Shown: positions 7,669-16,112 of the stretch, one piece after another
How positions within the stretch are numbered: the stretch's first letter is position 1
How the letters are laid out: every line of letters starts with the position of its first letter
NCBI RefSeq assembly: GCF_000375545.1
Contig: NZ_AQXF01000006.1
Span: forward strand, 186,001 to 250,000
Source of the DNA: Kordiimonas gwangyangensis DSM 19435 = JCM 12864
GTDB taxonomy: Bacteria; Pseudomonadota; Alphaproteobacteria; Sphingomonadales; Kordiimonadaceae
Length of the DNA stretch: 64,000 bases
Reading direction: 5' to 3'
Notes under the pieces: model-generated
What the model saw: only the letters and a program-made list of their open reading frames with translations
What the model was told of the DNA's origin: nothing
The model's database searches: none
Made by a program: the position numbers and the translations under genes

Positions 7669-8920
7669 ATGCCTGTCTTGCGAACTGTTGAATGAGCTCT
7701 ACTTAACCAGCACCACTCTAACCGCCAAAATTTTTATGAAGATTGCTCCCGTTGCGGCGCTGATTTTCGGGACATTTTTGACCATTTATTTTCTAGCTCA
7801 GCTTTCGCTAGGAATGATGGAAAACACGCTGATGGACCGGCTCAAAAAATTGCCGATTGTCCTATTTTGGTCAGCGGTCGTGATTGTACTCTTCACCGTT
7901 CAGCCAAACGCTAAACCGATTATTTTCAGTTGGCTGATTGAACCGGTTGAACAGGGTGCTCTGGCCGTCGGATTGGAACTGCTAGATATTGCAGAAATTC
8001 CCGTCAACGCACCCGCAAAGCTCACGACTGTCGAAATTCTTGGTCAAGAGATCGTGAACAGATATGCCCAGCTCGGATACGCTGTCGAAAAGTCCGTCTA
8101 TTACGTGATGGGGCTAGCTTGGAACCTGATTTCAAACAGTCCGGTAGGGGCGATCTCAGGAGTGCTCTTGCTAATCCCGTTCGGCCTACTATTGATCTAC
8201 TTTTCCTTTTTGCTCGTGACCGCCTCCTTTTCATTTCTTGCCGCTGGAGCCGCACTCCCCCTCGCCTTGATTGGCATTCCATTCCCCAAGTTTCGCGGGA
8301 TATGGATGGGGTGTTGGTCACTATTCAGGTTGGGCTTCTTCACGACATTTTTTATATGCCTCGCCATGTCATTTAGCATCACCGCAATCGACGGCCTCTC
8401 CCGGAAAATCTCCACGATCCAAGCTTTGACTGAGTATTTTCAGCCTCGGATAAATGAACAAAATGCGCTGATGTTAAAGCACTGCCCAGCGGTGCTTCTA
8501 GAGGGCAGTAACCACGCCATAAGGCGCACTGAGAACCCCGATTATGACCCCTCGAAGTGCTCACAAGCGCAAAAGACCTATGCCGACTTGACGGTTGAGT
8601 TCGACCAAGCAAGCCCCCTTGCGCCCGGCAACAGCGCATATTTCATCCTACTGATTATGGGCGGGGTCGCGCTCCTCCTCCATTATCAGGCATCGAAATT
8701 CGCAGCGAACTTTTCCGGCGCACAAGATGCCGGCGGCGCTGCACTCGCTTTCGCTGCCGGCACAAAGGCGCTCGCAATTGGTGCTATCGCCGCTGCCAAC
8801 CCCAAAGGACTTGCATCACTTGTCAACCAACCAGCATCGAGCCTGAAAGACGCCTTCCGAGGCAGCGGAGGCGGTGAGACCTTCGGCAGGAAGTCCCCTC
8901 TCGATCTCTCAAAAGAATGA
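7661..8920 (+). CDS. VirB6/TrbL-like inner-membrane transfer protein
   Basis: The 419-residue polytopic protein has helices at about residues 27-50, 66-82, 165-215 (a long double helix), 230-255 and 320-340, then an Ala/Gly-rich amphipathic tail. This layout, with a large loop before the last helices and a low-complexity C-terminus, is typical of the VirB6/TrbL subunit of type IV secretion channels. The ATG at 7661 is preceded by GGGGG at a 5-nt spacing; an in-frame ATG at 7649 has no such site. No other secretion-system gene is in the element, so it would have to work with a helper system. It sits 9 nt before the relaxase gene. Confidence 0.7.
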   Translation: MFECLSCELLNELYLTSTTLTAKIFMKIAPVAALIFGTFLTIYFLAQLSLGMMENTLMDRLKKLPIVLFWSAVVIVLFTVQPNAKPIIFSWLIEPVEQGALAVGLELLDIAEIPVNAPAKLTTVEILGQEIVNRYAQLGYAVEKSVYYVMGLAWNLISNSPVGAISGVLLLIPFGLLLIYFSFLLVTASFSFLAAGAALPLALIGIPFPKFRGIWMGCWSLFRLGFFTTFFICLAMSFSITAIDGLSRKISTIQALTEYFQPRINEQNALMLKHCPAVLLEGSNHAIRRTENPDYDPSKCSQAQKTYADLTVEFDQASPLAPGNSAYFILLIMGGVALLLHYQASKFAANFSGAQDAGGAALAFAAGTKALAIGAIAAANPKGLASLVNQPASSLKDAFRGSGGGETFGRKSPLDLSKE

Positions 8921-8929
8921 GGGTGACAG

Positions 8930-10423
8930 ATGCACAGCGACGAAGAACCAAAACGCCGGGGATATGTTCAGGAACCTGAGAGGAAGATGCGGCTGGTCTC
9001 CGGCCGCATTGGCCCGAAAGGCCGCACCTTCCACCTTAAAATAGCTTCCGCAACCAAAGCGGCCCCCACGGGTAAAGGCGCATCTGTCGACTACATTGCA
9101 CGGATCGGCGACTATTCTCACAAAGACACAGATTTTGAATCCGCAGCCGGGCGCGATCCGGAAGAAATGCGAGAGATATTGGACGCAGTCCACAACACGA
9201 CAAAGCGAAAGAATGGGCGCATCGCCATCCCCATAACGATGGAGCTACCCAACGATTTGAGCGCTACAGCCCGTCAGCAGATCGCGGCACGGCTTTGCGC
9301 ATATTTTGAAGGCGAAGGCTACCCAGCAATGGCTGTCGTGCACGGAAATGGCAAAGTGCAGCCACACCTTCACCTCCTTACCACAGGTAGGCCCGTGAGC
9401 GCCGTAGCGGCCTCCTCTCCCAATCATGCATGCACACAGCATGGAGATTGGTTGATCGCTAACGAAGGAACGCGTGGAAACGCTCAGCGCAAACGCCTCT
9501 TCGCAGACCGCACCCAGGTCAAATTATTCCGTCGCCACGTAGCAGCACGAATTATCAATGAAGTGCTGGAAGAAAACGGCCTCGAAGGAAACTGGCACGG
9601 CGGTACTCTCAAGGAAACGGGACTGGACCGCGAGCCCAAGAAGCGAATACGGGAGCGGGACTGGGCAGACGGACGCCGGACCCGAAATGAAGTTGCCGCA
9701 AGCCTATATCACGCGAAGCAAGAATGTCGCCGGGAAGCAGCCAAACGAGACCAGGAAGCTCGCGCTCAGGCTAAAAGCGAGAAACTATCTTACCTTCGCA
9801 TCGCTGCAGCTAACGCGTCCCAATACCGCGTCGAAATGGCCAAAGCCCGAGGTAAAGCGCGAAAACACCTCAAAACTGTAAACGAACTCGCTGAGGCGCT
9901 CCAGTCCACTCAAGACAAGCTCTCGGCTGCAACGCAAGCCCTAGATGCAGCAAAGCGCCTTGAGCAGCCCTCCTCGCGCCCTGAGATGACAAGAGAGGCG
10001 AGAGAGATGGTGCAAGACCTTTTAATTGCCTCGGGGCGTGATCCTGCTCACTTCGCCGGAGATTTTATGAACGGAGGCAGTCCCGAACTCTGGTCATTTG
10101 TACGAGCTTCCCTCAAACTTAAAAAGGCGGAAAAGGATGCAGGCCAGAGTGCGCACTCTCCCGATCGGTCTGCGCAGCCAACAAGCGTTTCTCCACTCAA
10201 GGCCCGCGACCTAGCTCAAGCATATGAGGCAATAAACGGAATGGACGCCGATGAGGTAAGGCGCTGCCATCACGCGACCAAAGCCAAGCTGGACATGCTA
10301 GGAAATTCTGTCTCTGATCAACTCGAACGGCAGGGACTAAAAATCGGCCTCCAAGCCCTACATTCAAAGCTGCCCGGGCAGGCCAACAAGGCCCCTACAA
10401 AAGACCGCAGTGCCGAGCGTTAA
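8930..10423 (+). CDS. MobA/MobL-family (MobQ-like) relaxase
   Basis: The 497-residue protein nicks the transfer origin and pilots the DNA strand. The N-terminal relaxase domain (about 20-260) shows KGASVDYIARIGDYS, then IPITMELPNDLS and the metal-binding motif III VVHGNGKVQPHLHLLTTGR, whose three histidines match the H-x(n)-PHxH pattern of MobA/MobL relaxases. The segment KETGLDREPKKRI follows in this family. The rest (about 260-497) is a long charged, coiled-coil-like region without a recognisable helicase or primase domain. It ends just before a rho-independent terminator. It is the main evidence that the element can be mobilized. Confidence 0.85.
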   Translation: MHSDEEPKRRGYVQEPERKMRLVSGRIGPKGRTFHLKIASATKAAPTGKGASVDYIARIGDYSHKDTDFESAAGRDPEEMREILDAVHNTTKRKNGRIAIPITMELPNDLSATARQQIAARLCAYFEGEGYPAMAVVHGNGKVQPHLHLLTTGRPVSAVAASSPNHACTQHGDWLIANEGTRGNAQRKRLFADRTQVKLFRRHVAARIINEVLEENGLEGNWHGGTLKETGLDREPKKRIRERDWADGRRTRNEVAASLYHAKQECRREAAKRDQEARAQAKSEKLSYLRIAAANASQYRVEMAKARGKARKHLKTVNELAEALQSTQDKLSAATQALDAAKRLEQPSSRPEMTREAREMVQDLLIASGRDPAHFAGDFMNGGSPELWSFVRASLKLKKAEKDAGQSAHSPDRSAQPTSVSPLKARDLAQAYEAINGMDADEVRRCHHATKAKLDMLGNSVSDQLERQGLKIGLQALHSKLPGQANKAPTKDRSAER

Positions 10424-10452
10424 CTGTGGTCTCAGCTTTGATGATCATGCGG

Positions 10453-10471
10453 ACCTGCAAGCAGGTTTTTT
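10453..10471 (+). terminator. Rho-independent terminator after the relaxase
   Basis: ACCTGC-AA-GCAGGT hairpin followed directly by a run of T, 30 nt after the relaxase stop codon. Confidence 0.75.
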
Positions 10472-10499
10472 CGCCTATCAAGAAGATCAAGGTAAGGGA

Positions 10500-10545
10500 G
10501 GGGGAGCCCAAATAGTAATATAAATATTGCTAATTGGGCTCCCCC
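10500..10545. repeat. Long inverted repeat between convergent genes
   Basis: A perfect 12-bp inverted repeat (GGGGGAGCCCAA at 10500-10511 and TTGGGCTCCCCC at 10534-10545) encloses an AT-rich centre that is itself imperfectly palindromic. It lies between the relaxase (+) and NACHT (-) genes. A terminator for the minus-strand gene is the simplest reading; the flanking T-rich tail expected of one is weak. Confidence 0.6.
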
Positions 10546-10563
10546 TCAACAAGCCAGTGCTTC

Positions 10564-13500
10564 TCAATCCATATACGCCCACTGTGGGATCATGCCCTCT
10601 AGCCATGCGTAAATATGAGTAGATTCAGCCTCCCCTATTTTCAGTAGTTGAAGCTTATAAATGAACTCTGAAAAAAGCTGCCTACAACGCTCACTACCAA
10701 ATGAAAACATATTCTTAACCTTATTTGGTTCGAAGTCTCCGTCAGACATCGCTAGATCCAAAAGGCCGAAAAGTGTGAGCAGTATCTGCGCTGTATTTTC
10801 TAGCCCACTATGTGCGGCGGTAACTCTCTGTTTTTTGGGAATCAAATACACCAAAAATGGCATCCCATCCGCGTTTAAATATGTAGCCAAAACCTCCGGC
10901 ACAAAGACACTTTGACAAAGGAACGATTGAGAAAGATTTATCGAGAACTTCGCAGTATCGGAGTGCACTCCTTTAAATGAAACCCCAGCTAAGTTACAGC
11001 AAACCATTTCCACATGTTTGAGCTTGCAATACTCAAATTTTGCATACGACAGATTGCAATCCATAAAATGCAATCCCGTGAATTCTGAATATGAAAAGTC
11101 CACATCGCCAAATTCCAAGCCTCGAAAGATTGACTCTGCAGACCCCCAAACTTTTCGGTGGATACTTAGCCCTCTGAAAAGGCTCCTACCCCAGTACGGG
11201 GCAATCTCATCATTGCCTTCATGCCAAGTCCTTGCTAACCTAAAGACAGCAAAGCCATCTTCAAGTCGCCGATTGAAAAACCGATTTTCTTTCGTATTGT
11301 TGTATAGATTGTTGCCAACTAAGAGTGCGAGCCACTTGTCAATATTCCTGGGAGCACGACTAAGGTCAGTCTTCTGGAACACAAGCAAATCGTTTGAAAA
11401 CAGGCTGGCGGCAATTTGAGCCTCACCAGATAGGACTACAGCCTTCGATTCAACTATGTTGGCGGCTAGGTTGATGATCTTTTCGAGTTCAACTTCACCA
11501 ATACACCAACGCACAAGAGAATCATCTGGGATCTGAGTTGAGTTTGCAGAGAGAGTAATACCCTTAAACCAACGATAATAAATGTCGTAACAAAATAGCG
11601 GGTTATTTTGCCGAGACGCCAAAGAGCACATTAAAGGCAACAATAGCTTCCGCTTTTGCAGAACCTCTGGTGTCGGATTTTCACACACAGTCTCCCTGAG
11701 TAGAGCCAAAAGTTCTTTGAGAAACTCTATAGTTTGTGCTGTCGGTACCCCCAAAGACAAACGAGTTTGTACATCAGTAATAGTGCACTTATCATCAAGA
11801 GCGTATTTTACAAAGATTTTGAGGTAGTATTCTGCCAATAACATTTCAGCAAACGACTGATGTTGGAAATGTAAATGGCTGTTATTTTCGCCAAAGTACG
11901 AATGAGATAGAAATTCTACTTGCACAACACCTTGAGCCTTGTACCGCTCCAAAATCTCAGAGTCAGACTGCCCCTTGTCTTCACCGTCCAATACTCGACA
12001 TATGTCCGCTTTATTTAGAATGCCTTGCTTGCCTTGCTGACGTTCACGCATCCAAAGCGCAGCAACAACATGAAGTAGATTTCTGAATTCAAATTCCTGT
12101 GTTAGATCAATGATGTATTCTTTGTCATCAATGTGCTTGGCTTCCTTCGTGAGCAAATTCAAGAAAGATAGATAAACTCCAATTTTACCAAGTGCAGAAA
12201 GATCCACTCCATTAAGTAGCAACTGATAGATCATGTACGCGAAGATCGGCCTTCGCAGCTCTCCAACTGAAAGCCCGTTTTTCTGGTGAAAATGATCATA
12301 CAGATCGACTGGCGGCTGTATCAGCTGTTCTACTTGCTCTCGCCCGTGATCTGGGAGTTGGCGAAATGCTTCCATTAAGCTTTCTCTCAACCAACTATTA
12401 AATTGTGCTTTCGTAAAACCGTGTACAGAAAGAAAGCACTGAATGGAACGCCCCTCATCATTCTTGAATTGATAAGGCTTGTGAGCCCTTAAGAGCTCGT
12501 CCAATCCTTCATCAATTGGCCTAGTAGAAACAATCAATCTGTTGGAGCGGCATTTGGATTTATCGAGCGACTGAATGCGACGCACTGAATTCACTACCGC
12601 TGAAATATGTTTACTCGTTAGCTCGCCGCTTTCGTCAAGTGAATCTAATAAAAATACAAACCTCTTATTTCTAAAGTAGTCATCCTGAATACATATTCCA
12701 AAGTCCGTTTCCAAATAGTCAGCAACTACCCCCAAGGGCGTGTCACTAGAGTAGCTAGAATAATTTCTTAGGTTAAAGTAGATAGGAAAATAGCCGGACC
12801 TTTTATCTAAATAGTTATGTGCCAGTTGAGAAGCATACCTTCTGAGGAAAACAGACTTACCTTTTCCGAAGTCAGCCACCAAGAACAGCACTTTATCTAA
12901 CGTGGTCGCGGTTATGTCTCCAAAGTATTCCTCAATAAGATCAGTCACAAGAACTACATTCTTGTCTTCTTCGATCTGCTCCTCTCGAACTTGCCCGAAG
13001 CTAGAAATAGGACGCCAGCTGCCATAAGTATCTTCGTACTTCAAATTCTCATTTTCTTGCAGCCCTATTCTGCCCTCAGACACCGTTCTCGCGAGAAGCT
13101 TAATTTCACTTTCTTCAAGTTGGTACCTCTCCACGTCTTGGAGGTGCGAGCCATAACTCCCACCAAAAGTGTTGGCCACTGCAACCTCAATATGACTATT
13201 GAAATCCCTTTCAAAGGTATTTGCTAAATCCTGCGAAACTCCAACATCTCGGAGGAGCTTGCGATAAAAATTTAGTACAAAGGTAACAGCTGGATGATAC
13301 TTTGGAGAAAAAACTAGGATTAGATCGGTAGACTCAAAATTTCCCAAATCATTGAAGAATTTGTTGGTAAGGAAGCGCAGTTTCACCTTTTCGGTGGGGA
13401 GCTCTAGCTCTCCCAAGACAGACTGCAACGACAACTCGGCTTGATCTGCTGCTGCTCGCAGATAGGTTTCAAACCCGAAGTTTGCTTTCTTCTTCTTTGC

Positions 13501-13686
13501 AATCCTCTGGAAATATCTATCTAAACTCGGCCCCAATACCAGTTTAGCAGCCAATGCGACGCCGCCGGTGCTTTGTTCAAGTATCGCCTGCCCGTTCTCG
13601 TTAAAATATGTCTTCACCACCGAAACTACGTCGGCCAGAATTTCAGGTAATTCTTTTACACTTTTCTGGTACTTCGTGAGGCCCAT
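10564..13686 (-). CDS. NACHT NTPase with pentapeptide repeats, probable phage defence
   Basis: The protein is about 1040 residues long. The central NACHT module has a Walker A motif VADFGKGKSVFLRR (about 271-285), a Walker B motif FVFLLDSLDE (about 345-354) and RLIVSTRP (about 385-392). The N-terminal 250 residues are mostly helical and match no effector I recognise. From about 430 to 850 is a helical region like the winged-helix and arm of STAND proteins. At about 855-905 come pentapeptide repeats (A/C-[N/D]-[L/F]-X-X pattern, for example DCNLSYAKFE), then a 135-residue helical C-terminus. Bacterial NACHT proteins are known anti-phage NLR relatives, which fits island cargo. The second ATG (13686) is preferred since AAAGGAG is 7 nt away; the first, at 13692, is only 1-2 nt from it. 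It is AT-rich and reads opposite to the transfer operon. Confidence 0.82.
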   Translation of the reverse strand: MGLTKYQKSVKELPEILADVVSVVKTYFNENGQAILEQSTGGVALAAKLVLGPSLDRYFQRIAKKKKANFGFETYLRAAADQAELSLQSVLGELELPTEKVKLRFLTNKFFNDLGNFESTDLILVFSPKYHPAVTFVLNFYRKLLRDVGVSQDLANTFERDFNSHIEVAVANTFGGSYGSHLQDVERYQLEESEIKLLARTVSEGRIGLQENENLKYEDTYGSWRPISSFGQVREEQIEEDKNVVLVTDLIEEYFGDITATTLDKVLFLVADFGKGKSVFLRRYASQLAHNYLDKRSGYFPIYFNLRNYSSYSSDTPLGVVADYLETDFGICIQDDYFRNKRFVFLLDSLDESGELTSKHISAVVNSVRRIQSLDKSKCRSNRLIVSTRPIDEGLDELLRAHKPYQFKNDEGRSIQCFLSVHGFTKAQFNSWLRESLMEAFRQLPDHGREQVEQLIQPPVDLYDHFHQKNGLSVGELRRPIFAYMIYQLLLNGVDLSALGKIGVYLSFLNLLTKEAKHIDDKEYIIDLTQEFEFRNLLHVVAALWMRERQQGKQGILNKADICRVLDGEDKGQSDSEILERYKAQGVVQVEFLSHSYFGENNSHLHFQHQSFAEMLLAEYYLKIFVKYALDDKCTITDVQTRLSLGVPTAQTIEFLKELLALLRETVCENPTPEVLQKRKLLLPLMCSLASRQNNPLFCYDIYYRWFKGITLSANSTQIPDDSLVRWCIGEVELEKIINLAANIVESKAVVLSGEAQIAASLFSNDLLVFQKTDLSRAPRNIDKWLALLVGNNLYNNTKENRFFNRRLEDGFAVFRLARTWHEGNDEIAPYWGRSLFRGLSIHRKVWGSAESIFRGLEFGDVDFSYSEFTGLHFMDCNLSYAKFEYCKLKHVEMVCCNLAGVSFKGVHSDTAKFSINLSQSFLCQSVFVPEVLATYLNADGMPFLVYLIPKKQRVTAAHSGLENTAQILLTLFGLLDLAMSDGDFEPNKVKNMFSFGSERCRQLFSEFIYKLQLLKIGEAESTHIYAWLEGMIPQWAYMD

Positions 13687-13795
13687 TCCCATACTCCTTT
13701 AGCGAACCCAATCCGCAACACATGTCACCTCAATAGGTTTATTAAATGCACCCATTGAGATTGCCTCTCAATTCGGAGAAATTCTAGGTAGAATT

Positions 13796-14818
13796 TTAGC
13801 CAATTTTGTCTAGCAGGCTCTGAGGCCGGATATGTGTATACCGTTTAAGCATCTGAAGATCTCTATGACCTGTCACGTGCGCTGCCTCCATCAACCCAAA
13901 TCCTTTCTCAAATAGGCGACTTGTTGCCTCGTGCCGCAGGTCGTGAAAACGCAGATTTTTTACCCCTTTTTTTGCCAATTGCTTTTGCAGACGCTGCCAG
14001 CATTTAATGAAGGCATCTTCTGTGCATTCAATCACCTGGCCTTTCTTAATTTCTGCAGTCGGCAAACCTTGGAGCTGTGACACAGCCTTTGTTGACAAAG
14101 GTATGGTGCGATCATCGCCATTTTTCGTGGATCTGAACGTCATCTCACGCTTTTCAAGCTCAACATCTTCCCAAACAACAGACAGCAGCTCACCGCGCCG
14201 CGCAGCAGTTTCCAGAGCCAAAACGATCATTGGCTTGATCCAGATATTCTCAACCGTCGCATCGCATTGCTCGAGGATGGTTTTTTCCTCACCTACTTCG
14301 AGGCGCCGGTCCCGCGCGTTTCCCATAGAGGAGGGCCAGTTCACATCCTCAACTGGGTTATTAATCCTGCCAATTGACCATTCTCTACGTGCCAGATTGA
14401 ACACATTAGAAATGTGGCTGATTTCGTTCCGAATTGTACTGGCAGAGCGCCCTTCAGCTAGCCTCTCGTCGCGCCACTGCGCCAGATCGGCTGCAGTCAG
14501 GTGTGCCAGCGATACAGACGCAAGGCGGTGCCTCTTCCATTTGGACACCATACGCATGGATTGCGCACTTAGCGGCTTGCCACTGCGCTCACGAGTTTCA
14601 ACGTATCGATCAAGTGCATCGGCAAGGCTTAAGCCTTGCGCAACCTTCAGGTCTTTATATTCCCCAAGGTCCATGCTACGTTCCTGACCACGAGACCACT
14701 GCTCGGCGTCACGCTTACTGTCAAAAGTTCTGGAGATTGGTGCATGGCCCTTGCGCCTGATTTGCACCTGCCACGACTTTGAGCCGTCCCGATTTTTCCG
14801 CTGTCGAATAGTCGCCAT
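13796..14818 (-). CDS. Tyrosine recombinase/integrase of the element
   Basis: The 340-residue phage-type integrase should catalyse integration into and excision from tRNA-Arg. An N-terminal arm-binding domain (MATIRQRKNRDGSKSWQVQI) is followed by a SAM-like core-binding domain (about 60-150) and the catalytic domain. Visible catalytic residues are Arg in ETAARRGELLSV, the HxxR box in RFHDLRHEAT, His in HVTGHRDLQML, and Tyr in KRYTHI near the C-terminus. The ATG at 14818 has GGAG 8 nt upstream; the ORF extension six codons earlier does not. It reads away from the tRNA gene, starting about 80 bp inside the right attachment repeat. Confidence 0.93.
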   Translation of the reverse strand: MATIRQRKNRDGSKSWQVQIRRKGHAPISRTFDSKRDAEQWSRGQERSMDLGEYKDLKVAQGLSLADALDRYVETRERSGKPLSAQSMRMVSKWKRHRLASVSLAHLTAADLAQWRDERLAEGRSASTIRNEISHISNVFNLARREWSIGRINNPVEDVNWPSSMGNARDRRLEVGEEKTILEQCDATVENIWIKPMIVLALETAARRGELLSVVWEDVELEKREMTFRSTKNGDDRTIPLSTKAVSQLQGLPTAEIKKGQVIECTEDAFIKCWQRLQKQLAKKGVKNLRFHDLRHEATSRLFEKGFGLMEAAHVTGHRDLQMLKRYTHIRPQSLLDKIG

Positions 14819-14896
14819 GCATTTCACTCCCGCCACTTCTCTGTGACGTCAGTGTGACAAACTACGAATGTAACAGCAAGGAAATGCTTGAAAAAG

Positions 14897-14942
14897 TGGC
14901 GATCCCGCGAGGACTCGAACCCCGAACCTGCTGATTAGAAGT
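14897..14942 (-). repeat. Right attachment site within tRNA-Arg
   Basis: This copy of the 46-bp direct repeat shared with 5576-5621 covers the tRNA-Arg 3' half from the anticodon loop to CCA. Insertion here leaves the tRNA intact. Confidence 0.88.
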
Positions 14943-14973
14943 CAGCTGCTCTATCCAGTTGAGCTACGGGACC
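14897..14973 (-). tRNA. tRNA-Arg (anticodon TCT)
   Basis: The 77-nt cloverleaf has acceptor stem GGTCCCG/CGGGATC (one G-T pair), D arm GCTC-AACTGGATA-GAGC, anticodon stem GCTGA/TCAGC with loop CTTCTAA (anticodon TCT), T arm with TTCGAGT loop, and encoded CCA. It is the integration target of the neighbouring element. Confidence 0.96.
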
Positions 14974-15000
14974 GCATTTTTCAAACCCGGGAGAACCGGA

Positions 15001-15279
15001 TTATTTGAAATTGTCAGAATAGGCCTGCAGGTGGCGCTTCTTCTTCTGGGCAGGCAGAACCTCGAACGGCAGGCTGTTGCGCTGCGCGTAGGCTTCTGCC
15101 TCCTCACGCGTGGCAAACTTCATGCGAATTTGACCGCGCATGTCGTGCGAGCCCGTCCAGCCCATCAGCGGGTCAATGACCTTCGCTGTTTCAGGTTCGA
15201 ACTCAAGCACCCACTGGTGCGTATTTGCCGTACCCGACTGCATGGCGTTTTTTGCGGGTTGATAAATGCGCGCTTTCAC
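15001..15279 (-). CDS. NADH dehydrogenase accessory subunit (NDUFS4-type)
   Basis: The 92-residue protein matches the ETC complex I conserved-region family (NDUFS4, 18 kDa subunit), an accessory subunit on the hydrophilic arm of complex I found in alphaproteobacteria and mitochondria. Characteristic features are KARIYQPAKNAMQSG at the N-terminus, WVLEFEPE, PLMGWTGSHDMRGQIRMKF and the terminal basic region. The length is usual for bacterial members. It is monocistronic between two tRNA genes, away from any nuo operon, as is common for this subunit. Confidence 0.9.
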   Translation of the reverse strand: MKARIYQPAKNAMQSGTANTHQWVLEFEPETAKVIDPLMGWTGSHDMRGQIRMKFATREEAEAYAQRNSLPFEVLPAQKKKRHLQAYSDNFK

Positions 15280-15446
15280 GGGCTTCTATCCTTCCAAGCG
15301 GGGCCATGCGGGAATAGGTTCCGGATGGCCAGTTAAATTGCTGCATTTCCTGCGGGACAGGCCCGCTGATTGGGAAGCGCACCCTATCTCAAACAGCCCT
15401 GAAAATAAACAGGGAAAACACACTACAGACCGTCAAAACGGCACAA

Positions 15447-15478
15447 ACAAAAGCGGCCCGACCATATTGGCCGGGCCG
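15447..15478 (-). terminator. Terminator downstream of tRNA-Pro
   Basis: On the minus strand, a CGGCCCG/CGGGCCG stem (15472-15478 and 15454-15460) is followed by CTTTTGTTTG, about 28 nt after the tRNA-Pro 3' end. Confidence 0.7.
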
Positions 15479-15505
15479 TCTTCGATACCGCCTAAGCGGT
15501 AAAAG

Positions 15506-15582
15506 TGGTCGGGGAGACTAGATTCGAACTAGCGACCCCCTGTACCCAAAACAGGTGCGCTACCAGACTGCGCCACTCCCCG
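15506..15582 (-). tRNA. tRNA-Pro (anticodon TGG)
   Basis: The 77-nt cloverleaf has acceptor CGGGGAG/CTCCCCG, anticodon stem CCTGT/ACAGG with loop TTTGGGT (anticodon TGG), a TTCGAAT T-loop and encoded CCA. Confidence 0.96.
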
Positions 15583-15660
15583 ACGCCCGCGCTTTCTAAT
15601 GTCCGGCTTTTACGAATGCAAGCAGAAAATTCACCTGTTCGCAAGAGAGCCGACAGCGCC

Positions 15661-16089
15661 TCAACTTTGCAGGCGCCTGCGGTACCGCCCGACATTGGTG
15701 GGGGTGGAGCCATCAGGCAGGTAAACCACCTGAATTAACTCCATAAATTGCCCGTCGGCATGCAGCAAGTATTTGGCAGTCATCAATTCCCGCCCCTTGA
15801 GAGAGGCAGAAACTTTCAGCTCAGAATCGGATGGCAGCGAAATTGTGATGGCGTCGGCTAGCGGCCCACCAGCAAAAGGCCGCGCCTTGCCATCGGGAAT
15901 TCCCGCGAAGCTATAGGTGTGGGTATTGCCTTCCCGATCAGCCCACGACATCTGGAGTGTAAGACCACCCGGCCCATCCGAGATTATCTGGTGCCCCGAC
16001 ACCGGTGGTTCGCTCTGCTGATAGGCGCAACTGTCGGCTTCAAGTTCCCATATGCCGAGGAAATCGGCATAAATTTTTGTGTGATCCAT
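15661..16089 (-). CDS. Conserved small protein, lipocalin-like beta fold possible
   Basis: The 142-residue protein is not firmly identified. It starts MDHTKIYADFLGIWELEADS and alternates short beta-like segments, ending in GRYRRRL. The FxGxWxL start and a strand-rich body recall lipocalin-like or DUF1579-type small barrels, but key motifs are not decisive. The ATG at 16089 is preferred; a longer frame up to 16245 would overlap the thioesterase gene and has a low-complexity, Gly/Cys-rich N-terminus typical of a non-coding extension. It follows the thioesterase gene on the same strand, separated by 23 nt, so the two are probably co-transcribed. Confidence 0.6.
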   Translation of the reverse strand: MDHTKIYADFLGIWELEADSCAYQQSEPPVSGHQIISDGPGGLTLQMSWADREGNTHTYSFAGIPDGKARPFAGGPLADAITISLPSDSELKVSASLKGRELMTAKYLLHADGQFMELIQVVYLPDGSTPTNVGRYRRRLQS

Positions 16090-16112
16090 GACAGCTACCG
16101 GCTTGAGGAGTT

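Larger units (their letters stand above)
5576..14942. mobile_element. Integrative mobilizable element in tRNA-Arg(TCT)
   Basis: The element is bounded by a 46-bp direct repeat with two mismatches: 5576-5621 and 14897-14942. The right copy is the 3' half of an intact tRNA-Arg, starting at the CCA end. The left copy is the displaced tRNA 3' end. A tyrosine integrase gene starts just inside the right boundary, as in tRNA-integrating elements. Inside are an AlpA-like regulator, a replication-like winged-helix protein, a VirB6/TrbL-like protein, a relaxase and a NACHT NTPase. There is no coupling protein and no VirB4 or other core secretion genes, so it is mobilizable rather than self-transmissible. 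Base composition is clearly more AT-rich than the flanks. Confidence 0.88.

Noticed and set aside
15583-15660. Possible small RNA between tRNA-Pro and the next gene
   Set aside because: No hairpin or promoter-like sequence was visible.
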